NCBI RefSeq assembly: GCF_002858715.1
Contig: NZ_PJZH01000014.1
Location: 55,755 to 119,754 of the forward strand
Reading direction: 5' to 3'
Length of the DNA: 64,000 nt
From: Chimaeribacter coloradensis
GTDB taxonomy: Bacteria; Pseudomonadota; Gammaproteobacteria; Enterobacterales; Enterobacteriaceae
Part shown: positions 1-10,099 of the stretch, piece by piece
How positions within the stretch are numbered: position 1 is the first letter of the stretch
Layout: every line of letters starts with the position of its first letter
Notes under the pieces: model-generated
What the model was told of the DNA's origin: nothing
Databases searched by the model: none
What the model saw: only the letters and a program-made list of their open reading frames with translations
Position numbers and translations under genes: made by a program

Positions 1-363
1 TTCCCGCTCGGGGTGAAGAAGTACATCAAATATTGCCAGGAGCAGGATGAAGTCACCCAGCGCCCTTACACCTCACGTTACATCGGCTCGCTGGTGGCGG
101 ATTTCCACCGCAACCTGCTGAAGGGCGGCATCTACATCTACCCAAGCACCGCCTCGCACCCGAAAGGGAAACTGCGCCTGCTGTATGAGTGCAACCCGAT
201 GGCCTTCCTGGCAGAACAGGCGGGCGGCAAGGCCAGCGACGGCATGCGCCGCATCCTCGACATTACGCCGGAATCCCTGCACCAGCGCGCGCCGTTCTTT
301 GTCGGCACCCGCTCAATGGTGGAAGACGCCGAGCGCTTTATCGAGCAGTACCCGGACAACTGA
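1..363 (+). CDS. fbp: Fructose-1,6-bisphosphatase class I, C-terminal part (5' end outside window)
   Basis: The reading frame is open from base 1 and ends at the TGA at 361-363, giving about 120 C-terminal residues of an enzyme that is normally about 332 long. It hydrolyses fructose 1,6-bisphosphate to fructose 6-phosphate in gluconeogenesis in the cytoplasm. The conserved sugar-phosphate-binding segment [18 protein letters not shown] and the metal/active-site region [17 protein letters not shown] are both visible, and the family ending (MVED.ERFI) is intact. A strong terminator follows 25 bp downstream. In E. coli fbp is separated from ppa by the ytfQRT-yjfF sugar transporter; here ppa is the next gene. 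Identification is secure; only the missing N-terminus cannot be judged. Confidence 0.97.
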   Translation, partial: FPLGVKKYIKYCQEQDEVTQRPYTSRYIGSLVADFHRNLLKGGIYIYPSTASHPKGKLRLLYECNPMAFLAEQAGGKASDGMRRILDITPESLHQRAPFFVGTRSMVEDAERFIEQYPDN

Positions 364-388
364 TTCGCACCACGTGGCACACTCCTGA

Positions 389-415
389 AGGGCGATCGGC
401 AGATCGCCCTTTTTT
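389..415 (+). terminator. Rho-independent terminator after fbp
   Basis: A perfect 9-bp stem (AGGGCGATC, 389-397, with GATCGCCCT, 402-410) has a 4-nt loop GGCA and is followed by a T5 run. It lies directly behind the fbp stop codon and should end fbp transcription before the ppa promoter. Confidence 0.9.
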
Positions 416-537
416 ATGTGCAGCGCCCGTACCCGGCAGGGGAAGGATAAGTCTGAAAGTACCGGCGGCGGCGGCCCGGGCATTTTGCGGCAGGCTGACT
501 GCATGTTAAAAGGACAGGCATTCATAAAAGAGTTGGC

Positions 538-543
538 TATAAT
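538..543 (+). promoter_or_regulatory. Probable -10 element of the ppa promoter
   Basis: A consensus TATAAT hexamer lies 40 bp upstream of the ppa start codon, between the fbp terminator and ppa. No good -35 hexamer is seen at 16-18 bp spacing (about 515-520 reads CAGGCA), so only the -10 is called. A ribosome-binding site (AAAGGAAA) precedes the ATG at 584. Confidence 0.6.
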
Positions 544-583
544 AGCCGGCACTCTAATTCTGGTTCGATGAAAGGAAACCACT

Positions 584-1111
584 ATGAGCTTGAACAACGT
601 ACCGGCGGGTAAAGATCTTCCGGAAGACATCTATGTAGTGATTGAGATCCCGGCCAACGCGGACCCGATCAAATATGAAATCGACAAAGAAACCGGCGCC
701 CTGTTCGTTGACCGTTTCATGTCCACCGCGATGTTCTATCCGTGCAACTACGGCTACATCAACAATACCCTGTCCCTGGATGGTGACCCGGTAGATGTGC
801 TGGTGCCGACCCCGTACCCGCTGCAACCAGGCTCCGTGATCCGTTGCCGCCCGGTTGGCGTACTGAAAATGTCAGACGAAGCGGGCGAAGATGCCAAGCT
901 GGTGGCCGTGCCGCACAGCAAGCTGACCAAAGAGTACGATCACATCAACGATGTGAACGACCTGCCGGAACTGCTGCGCGCCCAGATCGCCCACTTCTTC
1001 GAACACTACAAAGACCTGGAAAAAGGGAAATGGGTGAAAGTCGACGGTTGGGAAAATGCTGACGCAGCGAAAGCTGAAATCGTGGCCTCTTTTGAGCGCG
1101 CGAAGAAGTAA
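584..1111 (+). CDS. ppa: Inorganic pyrophosphatase
   Basis: This soluble family I pyrophosphatase of 175 residues, the usual bacterial length, hydrolyses PPi to two phosphates. It pulls nucleic-acid, aminoacyl-tRNA and other PPi-releasing syntheses forward in the cytoplasm. The family signature DGDPVDVLV is at residues 66-74, with metal-binding Asp66, Asp68 and Asp71, and the substrate-binding segment FYPCNYGYI is just before it. The ATG at 584 follows the Shine-Dalgarno AAAGGAAA at proper spacing. It is a single-gene unit bounded by a -10 element upstream and a bidirectional terminator at 1148-1175. The convergent neighbour is ytfP; the E. coli chpSB toxin-antitoxin pair found near here is absent. 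Confidence 0.98.
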   Translation: MSLNNVPAGKDLPEDIYVVIEIPANADPIKYEIDKETGALFVDRFMSTAMFYPCNYGYINNTLSLDGDPVDVLVPTPYPLQPGSVIRCRPVGVLKMSDEAGEDAKLVAVPHSKLTKEYDHINDVNDLPELLRAQIAHFFEHYKDLEKGKWVKVDGWENADAAKAEIVASFERAKK

Positions 1112-1147
1112 GCCACGCCTGCCCGGTTTTACGGCATGAGATGTAAA

Positions 1148-1175
1148 AACACCGCTCAGTGAGCGGTGTTTTTTT
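1148..1175. terminator. Bidirectional terminator between ppa and ytfP
   Basis: A 10-bp stem (AACACCGCTC, 1148-1157, with GAGCGGTGTT, 1161-1170) has a 3-nt loop, a T run on the plus side and an A run (1145-1149) that gives a T run on the minus side. It can stop both ppa and the converging tamA-tamB-ytfP transcript. Confidence 0.88.
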
Positions 1176-1195
1176 ATGGGTTGACGGCGCGGCCG

Positions 1196-1546
1196 TTACT
1201 CCGCGCGTGGTTCACGCGTCAGCCAGTTACCACTGGCGATGCGCGGTACGCCCTCCAGCGAGCGCTTATAAATATAGATCCATGCGCTGCCATAGGGCGT
1301 TGCAATCAACTCCCGGCGGTAGTCCTTGGTATTGCTTTTCAGCTCATCCAGTTCTGCCAGAATACCGGCGTTAATCCGGTAGACTTCGCAGTAAATGGTG
1401 CCCTCACCGGGAACCGCCGCCGGATACTGCCCCAGATCATAGAGGTTGAACCCTTCCAACTCATGATCGCCCAACCATTGGGCGTTGGTCATCCAGTGAC
1501 TGTTACCCTGCTTGCGGCGCAAGCTGCCGTAGACAATTATTCGCAT
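1196..1546 (-). CDS. ytfP: Gamma-glutamylcyclotransferase-fold protein YtfP
   Basis: This 116-residue protein of the YtfP/GGCT-like family opens with the family phosphate-binding motif VYGSLR (residues 5-10). It has a conserved acidic residue in the ELDELK segment at the position where gamma-glutamylcyclotransferases carry their catalytic Glu. The real substrate of bacterial YtfP is not established, so no reaction is asserted. The start codon (CAT at 1544-1546) lies 2 bp after the tamB stop, so it is the last gene of the tamA-tamB-ytfP operon and probably translationally coupled. It ends 21 bp from a bidirectional terminator. The order is the same as in E. coli. Confidence 0.9.
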   Translation of the reverse strand: MRIIVYGSLRRKQGNSHWMTNAQWLGDHELEGFNLYDLGQYPAAVPGEGTIYCEVYRINAGILAELDELKSNTKDYRRELIATPYGSAWIYIYKRSLEGVPRIASGNWLTREPRAE

Positions 1547-1548
1547 CG

Positions 1549-4500
1549 TTAAAACTCAAACTGATAGAGCAAATCTAATGCCTGGTCGAGGCCAGACACC
1601 GCTTCCAGATACAATTTCGGCATTAACCGGTAACGTAACGTCAGGGTCGCCAAAGAATCAAATATCCCTACACCATATTTTACCTGCAGGCCGGGCAGCA
1701 CATAACCGCTGACCACCACCTGGGAGCTGTCGCCCACCCCGGCGGTATCCAGGGCCAGGTTACTTACCCCGAACGCCTCGCCGATTTTACCCACAAGTTT
1801 ACCACTTTGTGCAACCCCTAATCCGACCAGCATCGAGGTCATCATACTGCTGTCGGTGCCGGTGTCATCCAGCCCCTGGCCGCGCAGCAGGTAAGAGAGC
1901 GCTTCCTGCTGTGACATCGCCGGATCGGAGAAGATCTCCAGCTTCGGCTCATCGGCAGTGCCGGTGACTTTCACCCCGGCCACCACATCATTCTCGGTGG
2001 ATTCCGGGTTACGGATCGCCTCGATGTTCAGCAGCGGTTGCGCCGGCGGGCCGGAGAAGAGCAACTGCCCTTTGCGCACCAGCAGATCCTGCCCATAGGC
2101 GTGGAAGCGGCCGGATGGGATATCGATCTGCCCGTTCAGCCCCAGCCCCTGCTGATCCTGTACCACTTTCAGCGCACCTTTCAGCTTGGCCCGCAAACCA
2201 AAGGCATCGAGCCGCACATTATCCCCGATGTTAACCGTCAGGTTGCTGTTGATCGGGATCGACGCTTTTTTGGTTTCGATCGGCTGATGTTGATCGTTGA
2301 GCATCACCTCATCCGACGAGACGCCCACCGCGCTCTCCGGCAGATCCTGCACCGTGATGCGCGCCCACGGGATGTCCACGTTGCCGCTCAGGGAAAAGAG
2401 CTGCGGCGTGGCCTCAAACACCAGATCGGGCGAGACATCCAGCCGCACCATCGGCGGCACGGTGACGCGCACCTTGTCCCCTTTCGCGGCGATGCGCGCA
2501 CGCCAGGCATCAATCTGCGCCCAGTCGGCGTTACCGGCCAGCGACAGCTGACCCTGCGTGGTCTGGATCAGGCCGTTCAGCGTGGAATTATCGCCGTTGA
2601 AGGTCAGGCCCAGGCGGCCGCTGCTGATGTCGAACGGCATCCAGGCACCGTCAATATCCACATCACTCAGCGCCATCTGCCCATACACCAGCGGGCGCTG
2701 GGCCGTGCCGCCCAGCCGCAGAGTGGCGTTCAGCAGACCCTTCGCTTTCTCATCGCTTGAGAGCACCGGGTTAAGCATCGCCAGCGAAATATTATTGATG
2801 CTGACATTGCCTGAAATGCCGCGGCGGCGCTGTGGGTCAGTGATCTGCACATCCCCGGCCAGCTGGCCATTGTTGGCAATCTTAATCAGCCAGCCGAGCT
2901 GCGCCCGGCCATTCACCAGCCCGGCAGAGAGGTTGAGCGTGTCGAAGTCCACCGGCAGGGTTTTGCCCTGCACGTTCTGGCGCACTTTCACCCCTTTGCC
3001 GGAGAGGGAGACCGTGGCCTGCGGCAGCCCGCCCGTGGCTTTCCAGCTGACATCGGCCTTGCCGTTAAAGATGCCGCTGAGCTGGGTGTCATCGGTCAGG
3101 TAAGGTTTGGCTATCGCCAGATCCAGGCGGTTGAGCACCACACTGGCCTGCCCGCTGGCCCCGGCCTCGATGGTTTTCGGTACGCAGAGTTCCACATTCG
3201 GGTTCAGCCAGCAGTGCGGGCCGACGGTGACCCGTTGTTCGCTGTTGAAATACTCCAGCGCCAGGGTCCGGCTGAGGCGCACTTCGCCGACCGGCGTATC
3301 AAAGCGGGTATTGTTCAGGGTGCCCTGCCAGCGCTGGGTCTGGCGGTCAAAACTGCCTGCCAGCGCCAGCTGGCCGGAGACCGGTTTGCCGTCGATGCGC
3401 AGCTGCATCTGGTGCTGTTTCTCACTGCCTGTGGCCTCCAGCGTTAACTGGCGGATCGCCAGGGAGGCCTGCGTCAGCTGCTGCACCCGAACCGCCAGTT
3501 CGCCCTGAATCTGCTCGCCGGAGCGCACGTCCCCTTTCACGTTCACGCTGTTGATGCGCAGTTCCTGCCAGCGTAACCGGCTGGCGGTGAGATCGGCCAG
3601 CACCTGCGGTGCCTTGAGGTTACCGCGCAGTTTCAGGCTGCCCTTCGCCACGCCGCCCAGCCCCGGCAGGGCGTTATCCAGTGCAGGGGCATCGATCAGC
3701 GCGTCCAGCGCCCAGTTCTCATCCAGCTTGCCCTTCACATCCACCACGTTGCGGCCGAGCGCCAGGTGCATCTGCGGAATGTCCCACTGCCCGGCGGCGT
3801 TGCCGCTGAGCTGGCCGCGCGCCTCGACCTTGTTCTGCCGCACGTTACCGTCAAGTTGCAGTTCAGGGATGCGGAACTGCATGTTGCCGCCATAGAGGCT
3901 GCCCCGGGTCACGATCTTGCCGCGCAGGGTCGCCGGCCACTCCGGCCACTGTTTCGCGGTATTGATGCCGTCCAGCGTCAGCACGGTGTTCCAGCTGATC
4001 GCCTTGCTCCAGTCCACCACCCCGCTGAGGTCGGTATTGCCCTGAAGCGCCGCCACCCGCAGCCGTGCCAGCCGGAACTGCTCAACCGTGCCGCTGCCGT
4101 CCAGCGTGACCGTGGCAGGCGGCAGCCCGGCACCGCGGATGTCAGAACGCAGGCCAAGCCGGTAATCCACCGCCTTGCCGCTGAGGCTGAGGTCGATGTC
4201 CTTCACCTGATACTGCGGCTCCCCCACCAGCGGCCAGCGCAGTTCCTCACTCTTCAGGGAAAGCGCCAGCGGCAGCCCCGCTTCAGCCAGCTGGGTTTGC
4301 ACCGTCAGCGTGCTGCGCACCGGGCCGGAGAGGTTCAGCGCCACGTTCAGTTTGTCACGCAGGCCACCGCCCACCGTCAGCCGTGCTTTCTCACCCTTGA
4401 CCGGGTCGACGTTCAGCGTGCTGTTAACGTTCATCGCCAGCGGCCAGTTACCGCTGAGCGTGGCCTGGCCGCGGGCATTCAGTGTGCCCTGCGGGGAGTC

Positions 4501-5328
4501 CACATCCAGCGTATCCAGTTGCAGGTGCTGATCTTTGGTGCTGGCCTGCAGCAGCAGCGATGTCACCGTAACATCCGTATCGCCGGTGAGCCGCAGCTGG
4601 CGGCCGCGTATCGACTTCACGGTAATGTCCAGCGGCAGGCGGAATTCCGGCAGGTCCGGCAACAGCGGTTTGGCAAACAGCTGTTTCAGGGTCTCGCCCA
4701 ATGGCGGCCCCGGTGGGGCCGGCGTGGCCGGTTCAGCCGGTTTGGTTTCAGTGACCTTCTCCAGCGCCAGCTGGGCGGCCGTCGGCAGCGCCACCAGCAG
4801 CGAGTTAATCTCTGTCGGCATCAGCGTCAGGGCGCGATCCTGCCACTGCAGCCCGGTGCGGAACTCACCCAGCGCAATGGCGGTGTTGTCTACCGTGACC
4901 TTGACGTTATTAAGCCGCAACATCCGCAGGGTCACCGGGTAAGGCGTGCTCAGGTTACTGCTGCCGGCCTCTTCTTCCGGCTGCGGGGCAGCGGGCGTCA
5001 TCTCTTTGGTATTGACTGCCACATTCACATCCTGCGCCGTCACGGCGTTGACGCACAATTGGCTGCGGCGGAAACAGGAGAGATCCAGCGAGAGATGGAA
5101 CTGCCCGGCGTTGACCGTGACACCCGGCATTTTATAGCTCACGCCGGTCAGCGTCAGGGAGCGCCAGCCCCCCTCCACGCGACCGATATCCAGCCCCGGC
5201 ACCCAGCGGGCGGCACTGTTGATCACCAGATGCAAACCGGTTCGTGTCCCTACCAGGAAGGCCACGCTGCTCAGCAGCAGGAGCACGACGATCAGCACGC
5301 CGAGGGAAATCTTTTTCAAGCGGCTCAT
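1549..5328 (-). CDS. tamB: Translocation and assembly module inner-membrane protein TamB
   Basis: The 1259 residues match the E. coli protein in length. TamB is anchored in the inner membrane by an N-terminal segment (residues about 6-27, [20 protein letters not shown]). It spans the periplasm as a long, repetitive, beta-rich groove to meet TamA in the outer membrane, in autotransporter assembly and phospholipid transport. The C-terminal DUF490/TamB domain is intact up to the final LYQFEF. A proline-rich linker (APPGPP, around residue 205) interrupts the repetitive part. The ATG overlaps the tamA stop by 4 bp (ATGA, 5325-5328), indicating translational coupling. The length and end residues leave no sign of decay. 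Confidence 0.96.
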   Translation of the reverse strand: MSRLKKISLGVLIVVLLLLSSVAFLVGTRTGLHLVINSAARWVPGLDIGRVEGGWRSLTLTGVSYKMPGVTVNAGQFHLSLDLSCFRRSQLCVNAVTAQDVNVAVNTKEMTPAAPQPEEEAGSSNLSTPYPVTLRMLRLNNVKVTVDNTAIALGEFRTGLQWQDRALTLMPTEINSLLVALPTAAQLALEKVTETKPAEPATPAPPGPPLGETLKQLFAKPLLPDLPEFRLPLDITVKSIRGRQLRLTGDTDVTVTSLLLQASTKDQHLQLDTLDVDSPQGTLNARGQATLSGNWPLAMNVNSTLNVDPVKGEKARLTVGGGLRDKLNVALNLSGPVRSTLTVQTQLAEAGLPLALSLKSEELRWPLVGEPQYQVKDIDLSLSGKAVDYRLGLRSDIRGAGLPPATVTLDGSGTVEQFRLARLRVAALQGNTDLSGVVDWSKAISWNTVLTLDGINTAKQWPEWPATLRGKIVTRGSLYGGNMQFRIPELQLDGNVRQNKVEARGQLSGNAAGQWDIPQMHLALGRNVVDVKGKLDENWALDALIDAPALDNALPGLGGVAKGSLKLRGNLKAPQVLADLTASRLRWQELRINSVNVKGDVRSGEQIQGELAVRVQQLTQASLAIRQLTLEATGSEKQHQMQLRIDGKPVSGQLALAGSFDRQTQRWQGTLNNTRFDTPVGEVRLSRTLALEYFNSEQRVTVGPHCWLNPNVELCVPKTIEAGASGQASVVLNRLDLAIAKPYLTDDTQLSGIFNGKADVSWKATGGLPQATVSLSGKGVKVRQNVQGKTLPVDFDTLNLSAGLVNGRAQLGWLIKIANNGQLAGDVQITDPQRRRGISGNVSINNISLAMLNPVLSSDEKAKGLLNATLRLGGTAQRPLVYGQMALSDVDIDGAWMPFDISSGRLGLTFNGDNSTLNGLIQTTQGQLSLAGNADWAQIDAWRARIAAKGDKVRVTVPPMVRLDVSPDLVFEATPQLFSLSGNVDIPWARITVQDLPESAVGVSSDEVMLNDQHQPIETKKASIPINSNLTVNIGDNVRLDAFGLRAKLKGALKVVQDQQGLGLNGQIDIPSGRFHAYGQDLLVRKGQLLFSGPPAQPLLNIEAIRNPESTENDVVAGVKVTGTADEPKLEIFSDPAMSQQEALSYLLRGQGLDDTGTDSSMMTSMLVGLGVAQSGKLVGKIGEAFGVSNLALDTAGVGDSSQVVVSGYVLPGLQVKYGVGIFDSLATLTLRYRLMPKLYLEAVSGLDQALDLLYQFEF

Positions 5329-7061
5329 AATTCAGGCCCCAAACCAATGTAAAACTCCATGCCGTGCTCTTCCTGGTCGCCAATCGGGGCGGCGATATCC
5401 AGTTTCACCGGGCCGACCGGTGAGGCCCAGCGCACACCCACCCCGGCACCGGTCTTCACGTTACTCTGTTTAATGTCGTTGACCGCTTCGCCGGAATCGA
5501 CAAACACCGCGCCCCACCACTTGCCGGTCACGTTGTACTGGTACTCCAGCGAGCCGGTGGCCAGCTTCGAGGCCCCGGTGAGTTTGCCTTCATCGTCCCG
5601 CGGTGAAATGGATTTGTACTGGTAGCCGCGGATGCTGCGGTCGCCCCCGGCAAAGAAGCGCAGGGAGGGCGGCACGCGTTCGAAGTCATTGGTTTCGATC
5701 CAGCCCAGATTGCCGCGCACCACAAAGCGGTGTTTCTCCGCCAGGGTACGGATCCAGACGTTTTGCGCCTGTACCACCGCAAAATCGATGTCGGAACCCC
5801 AGCCGGTATCGGAGACGTCAAGGGAGTAGCGCTGCGAGTCGCCCCAGTCCGGCATCAGCCCGCCGCGCTGGCGCGTGCGGCTGACGCTGAGACCGGGGTA
5901 GATCAGCATGGTGGTGTTGGTGACGCTGCCCTGGGTAAAGTGATCCAGGCTCCAGCGCAGGTTGATCGCTTTTTTCCAGCCGCTGGAAGCATCCCAGTAG
6001 CGCGCCACGTTGAGGGTGGTGCCGTCGGACTCGGTATCGTTGAGATCTTCGCGCTTAAAGCCGCCCTGCACCACGTAATACTGCTCGATCGGATTTTTCA
6101 GCAGCGGGATCTTGTAGCTGAGGTCCAGCTCCTGCTCCGGCCCCGACAGGTTCAGGGTGCTCTCCAGGCTGTGGCCGCGTGAGTTGAGCCACGGCTTTTT
6201 CCAGTTGGCTTTGATGCGCGGCCCGACGTCGGTGGAGTAGCCCACCCCGGTTTCCAGCGTATTCCGGGTACGCGGCGTGACCACCGCGTTTAACGGCAAG
6301 ACCTTGTGCTCTTTGGCATTCTTGAATTCAGGGGCCACCACCACCGAGTTAAACCAGTTGGTGGCAGAGAGGCGGCGGTTCAGCTCAGCCAGGTCGCTGG
6401 CGCTGTAGTAGTCGCCCTCACGGAAGGGGACAAGGTTTTGCAGATAATCATCACGGATTTGCGCGCCCTCAAAGGTGACGCGGCCGAAGCGGTAACGCTG
6501 CCCGGTATCGAAGTCGATGTCCCAGAACGCCTGGTGCTGGTCCTGGATAATGCCGAGCTGGCTTTTGCGCATGGCGGCATCGAAATAGCCTTTGCGCACC
6601 GCCACGTTGGTAATGGCGCTTTTGAAACTGTCGTAGGTGCCGTGGTTAAGCTGGGTGCCTTTGACCGGGATGCTGTTTTTCTTCAGCGTCTGGTAATCCT
6701 CATCGTCTTTGCCCTGCCCTTCGATCACCACCGAGGTGCCGGCGATTCTCACCGGTTCACCGGGCGTGACACGCGCAATCAGCACCGGCCGGCCGGGCGG
6801 CGGCGTGGCACGGTATTCAAAGTCGATGGTGGGATCGTAATACCCGAAGGGCCGCAGCCCCTGGCGGACCGCCTTATCCACGCTGGCGCGGAAACGCCCA
6901 TCAGCGGTGACTTCATCACTGCCGATGGCAGAAAGCCGCACCCGCACATTTTTCTCTAACTCCCCGCTTAACCCCTCTACCTGCAACCGCAGCGTCGCTG
7001 CATGTGCCAGAGGGGACGCCAGCAGTACACATAAAAAACTCAGTACCCGGTTTTGTCGCAC
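5325..7061 (-). CDS. tamA: Translocation and assembly module outer-membrane protein TamA
   Basis: This 578-residue Omp85-family protein has a signal peptide (about residues 1-21, ending LAHA), three POTRA domains (about 22-265) and a C-terminal 16-strand barrel that closes at the end (FYIGLGPEL). The barrel contains the family RGY motif ([14 protein letters not shown]). It works with TamB in outer-membrane protein insertion. The start is a GTG (CAC at 7059-7061) with a good Shine-Dalgarno AGGAG 5-9 nt upstream. A PPPGRP run in POTRA1 is a potential EF-P-dependent site. It is the first gene of tamA-tamB-ytfP and divergent from msrA, the E. coli arrangement. Confidence 0.96.
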   Translation of the reverse strand: MRQNRVLSFLCVLLASPLAHAATLRLQVEGLSGELEKNVRVRLSAIGSDEVTADGRFRASVDKAVRQGLRPFGYYDPTIDFEYRATPPPGRPVLIARVTPGEPVRIAGTSVVIEGQGKDDEDYQTLKKNSIPVKGTQLNHGTYDSFKSAITNVAVRKGYFDAAMRKSQLGIIQDQHQAFWDIDFDTGQRYRFGRVTFEGAQIRDDYLQNLVPFREGDYYSASDLAELNRRLSATNWFNSVVVAPEFKNAKEHKVLPLNAVVTPRTRNTLETGVGYSTDVGPRIKANWKKPWLNSRGHSLESTLNLSGPEQELDLSYKIPLLKNPIEQYYVVQGGFKREDLNDTESDGTTLNVARYWDASSGWKKAINLRWSLDHFTQGSVTNTTMLIYPGLSVSRTRQRGGLMPDWGDSQRYSLDVSDTGWGSDIDFAVVQAQNVWIRTLAEKHRFVVRGNLGWIETNDFERVPPSLRFFAGGDRSIRGYQYKSISPRDDEGKLTGASKLATGSLEYQYNVTGKWWGAVFVDSGEAVNDIKQSNVKTGAGVGVRWASPVGPVKLDIAAPIGDQEEHGMEFYIGLGPEL

Positions 7062-7170
7062 ACGTACTCCTGGGAATGTTCACTGTCCTGTAAAGCAAAA
7101 CACGCTGGCATAAAAACAGCATCAGTATGGGCGAAATCATCCCGGCTGGTAGCCGTTTACCCCTGAAATT

Positions 7171-7196
7171 TTGATTATCGTAAGAAAATTAATCAA
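7171..7196. repeat. Inverted repeat TTGATTA-N12-TAATCAA between tamA and msrA
   Basis: Two perfect 7-bp arms (7171-7177 and 7190-7196) lie in the 217-bp divergent interval. The symmetry would fit a dimeric regulator, but the protein cannot be named from sequence. There is no T tract, so it is not a terminator. Confidence 0.4.
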
Positions 7197-7210
7197 TAAG
7201 AGCCGATGTA

Positions 7211-7239
7211 TTGTGTGCAAAGACGCAATCAGATACAAC
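7211..7239 (+). promoter_or_regulatory. Candidate sigma-70 promoter of msrA
   Basis: TTGTGT (7211-7216) and TACAAC (7234-7239) are separated by 17 bp and sit 40 bp before the msrA start codon. The -10 is imperfect, so this is a moderate call. Confidence 0.45.
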
Positions 7240-7278
7240 TAACGATCCTTACCCTGCTATTGAACGGAGCGCCGCACG

Positions 7279-7914
7279 GTGCAAAATTTCGACAAAACTC
7301 AACCTGTTACCCCAGAAAACGCCCTGCCGGGGCGAACGACGCCGATGCCGGTCGCGCCACTGCATGCCGTCACCGGTCACGCCATGACCCACGTCCCTGA
7401 CGGCATGGAAGAGGCGATTTTTGGCATGGGCTGCTTCTGGGGCGTTGAGCGCCTGTTCTGGCAACAGCCCGGCATTCACAGCACCGCAGCCGGTTACAGC
7501 GGCGGCTATACCCCGAACCCGACTTACCGGGAAGTCTGTACCGGTGAAACCGGCCATGCGGAAGTGGTGCGGGTGGTGTTTGATCCGGCGGTGGTGAGCT
7601 ACCCGCAGCTGTTACAGTTGTTCTGGGAAAACCATGACCCGGCGCAGGGGATGCGCCAGGGCGGGGACATCGGCACCCAGTACCGTTCAGCCCTCTACCC
7701 GCTCTCCCCGGCGCAGCAGGCGGCGGCGGAGCAGAGCCTCGCCGCTTTCCGCCAGGCGATGCTGGCCGCAGGGGACGCCCGCCCGATCACCACGGAGATC
7801 GTGCCGGCGCTGCCCTTCTACTATGCCGAGGATGAGCACCAGCAATACCTGCATAAGAACCCGGAAGGGTACTGCGGCCTCGGCGGCATCGGCGTCTGCC
7901 TGCCGCCGCACTAA
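7279..7914 (+). CDS. msrA: Peptide-methionine (S)-S-oxide reductase MsrA
   Basis: This cytoplasmic repair enzyme of 211 residues reduces the S epimer of methionine sulfoxide in proteins, using thioredoxin. The catalytic motif GCFWG places the nucleophilic cysteine at residue 52, and the resolving cysteines are at 199 and 207 ([11 protein letters not shown]), as in the three-cysteine enterobacterial enzymes. The N-terminal extension of about 40 residues before the core is typical of this clade. Translation starts at GTG 7279, preceded by GGAG; this start aligns with the known N-terminus better than the internal ATGs. It is monocistronic and divergent from tamA. Confidence 0.97.
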   Translation: MQNFDKTQPVTPENALPGRTTPMPVAPLHAVTGHAMTHVPDGMEEAIFGMGCFWGVERLFWQQPGIHSTAAGYSGGYTPNPTYREVCTGETGHAEVVRVVFDPAVVSYPQLLQLFWENHDPAQGMRQGGDIGTQYRSALYPLSPAQQAAAEQSLAAFRQAMLAAGDARPITTEIVPALPFYYAEDEHQQYLHKNPEGYCGLGGIGVCLPPH

Positions 7915-8099
7915 GCCCTGAACGGCCGCCTGGGTCACCTCTTCTCCGCTGGCGGCCTTCTCGGCGCTGCTGCTATACTATGCGTGCTGCAAATGTAGGC
8001 TGTTTGCAGCATTTCTGTCTGTAATTTTAGAATTTTTCACTCAGTGTTACCCCCTGCCTTAAACGCGCCGGTCGGGAACCGGAACTAAGCGGATAAACT

Positions 8100-9443
8100 A
8101 TGCTAAACAGTATATTACTGATTCTTTTATTAATCGCCGTGAGCGCCTTTTTCTCCCTGTCGGAGATTTCGCTGGCTGCCTCACGAAAAATCAAACTTAA
8201 ACTCCTGGCGGATGACGGCAGTATCAATGCCCTGCGTGTACTGAAGCTCCAGGAAACCCCCGGCATGTTCTTCACGGTGGTGCAGATTGGTCTGAACGCG
8301 GTGGCGATTCTCGGTGGTATTGTCGGTGATGCGGCATTTTCCCCAGTCTTCGAAACCTTCTTCATCCGCTTTATGTCACCTGAGCTTGCCGAGCAAATCA
8401 GCTTCATCTGTTCCTTTGTGCTGGTCACCAGCCTCTTCATCCTGTTCGCGGACTTAACCCCGAAGCGCATCGGTATGATTGCACCAGAGACGGTTGCCGT
8501 CCGGATCATCAACCCGATGCGTTTCTGCCTGGCGGTCTTCCGCCCGCTGGTCTGGCTGTTTAACGGGCTGGCGAACTGCATTTTCCGTCTGTTCAAGCTG
8601 CCGATGGTGCGCAACGATGACATCACCTCCGATGACATCTACGCCGTGGTGGAAGCGGGCGCGCTGGCCGGGGTGCTGCGCAAACAGGAGCACGAGCTGA
8701 TTGAGAACGTGTTCGAGCTGGAATCGCGTACCGTGCCCTCCTCCATGACCTCGCGCGAAAGCGTGATCTTTTTCGACCTGCGCGAAAGTGAGGAGAGCAT
8801 CAAGCAGAAGATCGCGACCCACCCGCACTCCAAATTCCTGGTGTGTGACGGGCATATCGATCAGGTGGTGGGCTATGTGGACTCCAAAGATCTGCTGAAC
8901 CGGGTGCTGGGCAACCAGAGCCTGATGCTGAGCAGCGGTGTCCAGATCCGCTCTGCGCTGATCGTGCCGGATACCCTGACGCTTTCTGAAGCCCTGGAGA
9001 GCTTTAAAACCGCCGGTGAAGATTTTGCGGTGATCCTGAACGAATATGCGCTGGTGGTCGGCATCATCACCCTGAACGACGTGATGACCACGCTGATGGG
9101 CGACCTGGTAGGCCAGGGGATGGAAGAGCAGATTGTGGCGCGTGATGAGAACTCATGGCTGATCGAAGGCGGTACGCCGATCGACGACGTGATGCGCGTG
9201 CTGCATATCGATGAGTTCCCGCAGTCCGGCAACTATGAAACCATCGGCGGCTTTATGATGTTTATGCTGCGCAAGATCCCGAAACGTACTGACTTTGTGA
9301 AGTTCTCCGGTTACAAGTTCGAGGTGGTGGACATCGACAGCTACAAGATCGACCAGTTGCTGGTCACCCGCATCAGTGACAAACCGCTGACGCCGCTGCT
9401 GCCGAAAACGCCGGAGGAGCTGGCGCGCGAAAAGAGCCTGTAA
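8100..9443 (+). CDS. paeA: Polyamine (cadaverine/putrescine) exporter PaeA, CNNM/CorC-type membrane protein
   Basis: This 447-residue protein is formerly YtfL, of the hemolysin-C/CorC family. It has an N-terminal CNNM domain with about four membrane segments (first at residues 1-20, LLILLLIAVSAFF), then two CBS domains (about 200-335) and a C-terminal CorC_HlyC domain (about 355-430). In E. coli and Salmonella this protein protects stationary cells from cadaverine and putrescine; the transport role comes from those studies, not this sequence. The ATG at 8100 is the only start that keeps the first membrane helix whole. It is followed by a strong terminator. A small hairpin (GCTGCAAA arms, 7986-8010) lies in the upstream region with unknown role. 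Confidence 0.9.
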   Translation: MLNSILLILLLIAVSAFFSLSEISLAASRKIKLKLLADDGSINALRVLKLQETPGMFFTVVQIGLNAVAILGGIVGDAAFSPVFETFFIRFMSPELAEQISFICSFVLVTSLFILFADLTPKRIGMIAPETVAVRIINPMRFCLAVFRPLVWLFNGLANCIFRLFKLPMVRNDDITSDDIYAVVEAGALAGVLRKQEHELIENVFELESRTVPSSMTSRESVIFFDLRESEESIKQKIATHPHSKFLVCDGHIDQVVGYVDSKDLLNRVLGNQSLMLSSGVQIRSALIVPDTLTLSEALESFKTAGEDFAVILNEYALVVGIITLNDVMTTLMGDLVGQGMEEQIVARDENSWLIEGGTPIDDVMRVLHIDEFPQSGNYETIGGFMMFMLRKIPKRTDFVKFSGYKFEVVDIDSYKIDQLLVTRISDKPLTPLLPKTPEELAREKSL

Positions 9444-9473
9444 CGGCACCCTGCGCCCTCTTGTCTGCAAACA

Positions 9474-9504
9474 ATAACGGCCCCAACAGGGGCCGTTATC
9501 TTTA
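9474..9504. terminator. Terminator between paeA and ytfK
   Basis: A perfect 11-bp stem (ATAACGGCCCC, 9474-9484, with GGGGCCGTTAT, 9489-9499) with loop AACA is followed by CTTTAT. It lies between two convergent genes and probably serves both. Confidence 0.82.
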
Positions 9505-9560
9505 TCTGGGTAAGAGAACACATTACGGGGTGTTACCTGACCAGCGCTATGCGCCCGTCA

Positions 9561-9764
9561 TTACATCTCAGCCTGCAGACTCATTACCTGGCGGTTCACT
9601 TCAGACATCACGCTGAAATGGCGCTTGTCGCGTACTTTCGGCAATAAGATTTTGCCGTTATCAAACTCAAATGCGCCTACATCTTTGATGTAGATCCGAC
9701 CGCGGAACAGCGTTTTTACATATTTAGCCACTTTGAGCGGATTATAACGCTGAAAGATTCTCAT
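9561..9764 (-). CDS. ytfK: DUF1107 family protein YtfK
   Basis: This small basic cytoplasmic protein of 67 residues belongs to the YtfK/DUF1107 family. In E. coli YtfK stimulates SpoT-dependent (p)ppGpp accumulation under phosphate or fatty-acid starvation; that function is carried over by homology. The start chosen is the ATG at 9762-9764 ([10 protein letters not shown]), which matches the family N-terminus and has GAGAG about 10 nt upstream. The frame stays open 28 codons further upstream, but the extra residues do not resemble the family. It is divergent from ytfJ and convergent with paeA, as in E. coli. Confidence 0.92.
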   Translation of the reverse strand: MRIFQRYNPLKVAKYVKTLFRGRIYIKDVGAFEFDNGKILLPKVRDKRHFSVMSEVNRQVMSLQAEM

Positions 9765-10099
9765 TTTCTTACTCTCTCCATGGGGGGTTCGTTGCGCTCC
9801 TGCCAGATAAATAACCAGACTAGGGGCAGCTCTTCGAAACGAACGCAACGTAATAGACTTTAAAAATAGTCGTTAGTTCTGAAAATGCCACTCTGTTTTG
9901 TTACTTTTACAGAAGCTGACAGTTACTTGCGTGTAATCGATACAACGAAAATTGGGTTAACCGGTCTGGCTCCGGTTACCTTGCCGGAAAGCGATCCTTA
10001 TCACGCTTACCAACAGGACAGATCACTGATTACAGCTTATGATGCTGCTTTCTACTATCAGAGCGCTCTTAAACCTGCAGCGGTCGCCAAGGAGAAAGC
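9765..10099. other. Divergent ytfK-ytfJ intergenic region (335 bp)
   Basis: I see no credible gene here; an open frame at 9885-10121 has no family features and runs into ytfJ. The interval holds both 5' regions, a 6-bp hairpin (AACCGG 9959-9964 with CCGGTT 9972-9977) and an imperfect CTGTCA/CTGTAA pair on the minus strand near 9910-9926. That pair vaguely recalls a Pho box but has the wrong spacing (10 instead of 11). Confidence 0.5.

Noticed and set aside
3766..5352. Long plus-strand open frame (528 codons) opposite tamB
   Set aside because: Rich in Arg, Gln and His with no domain. It mirrors the third-position GC bias of tamB on the other strand.
9910..9926. Pho-box-like CTGTCA/CTGTAA repeat on the minus strand near ytfK
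   Set aside because: The start-to-start distance is 10 rather than 11 bp and only one pair is present. Not enough for a PhoB site.
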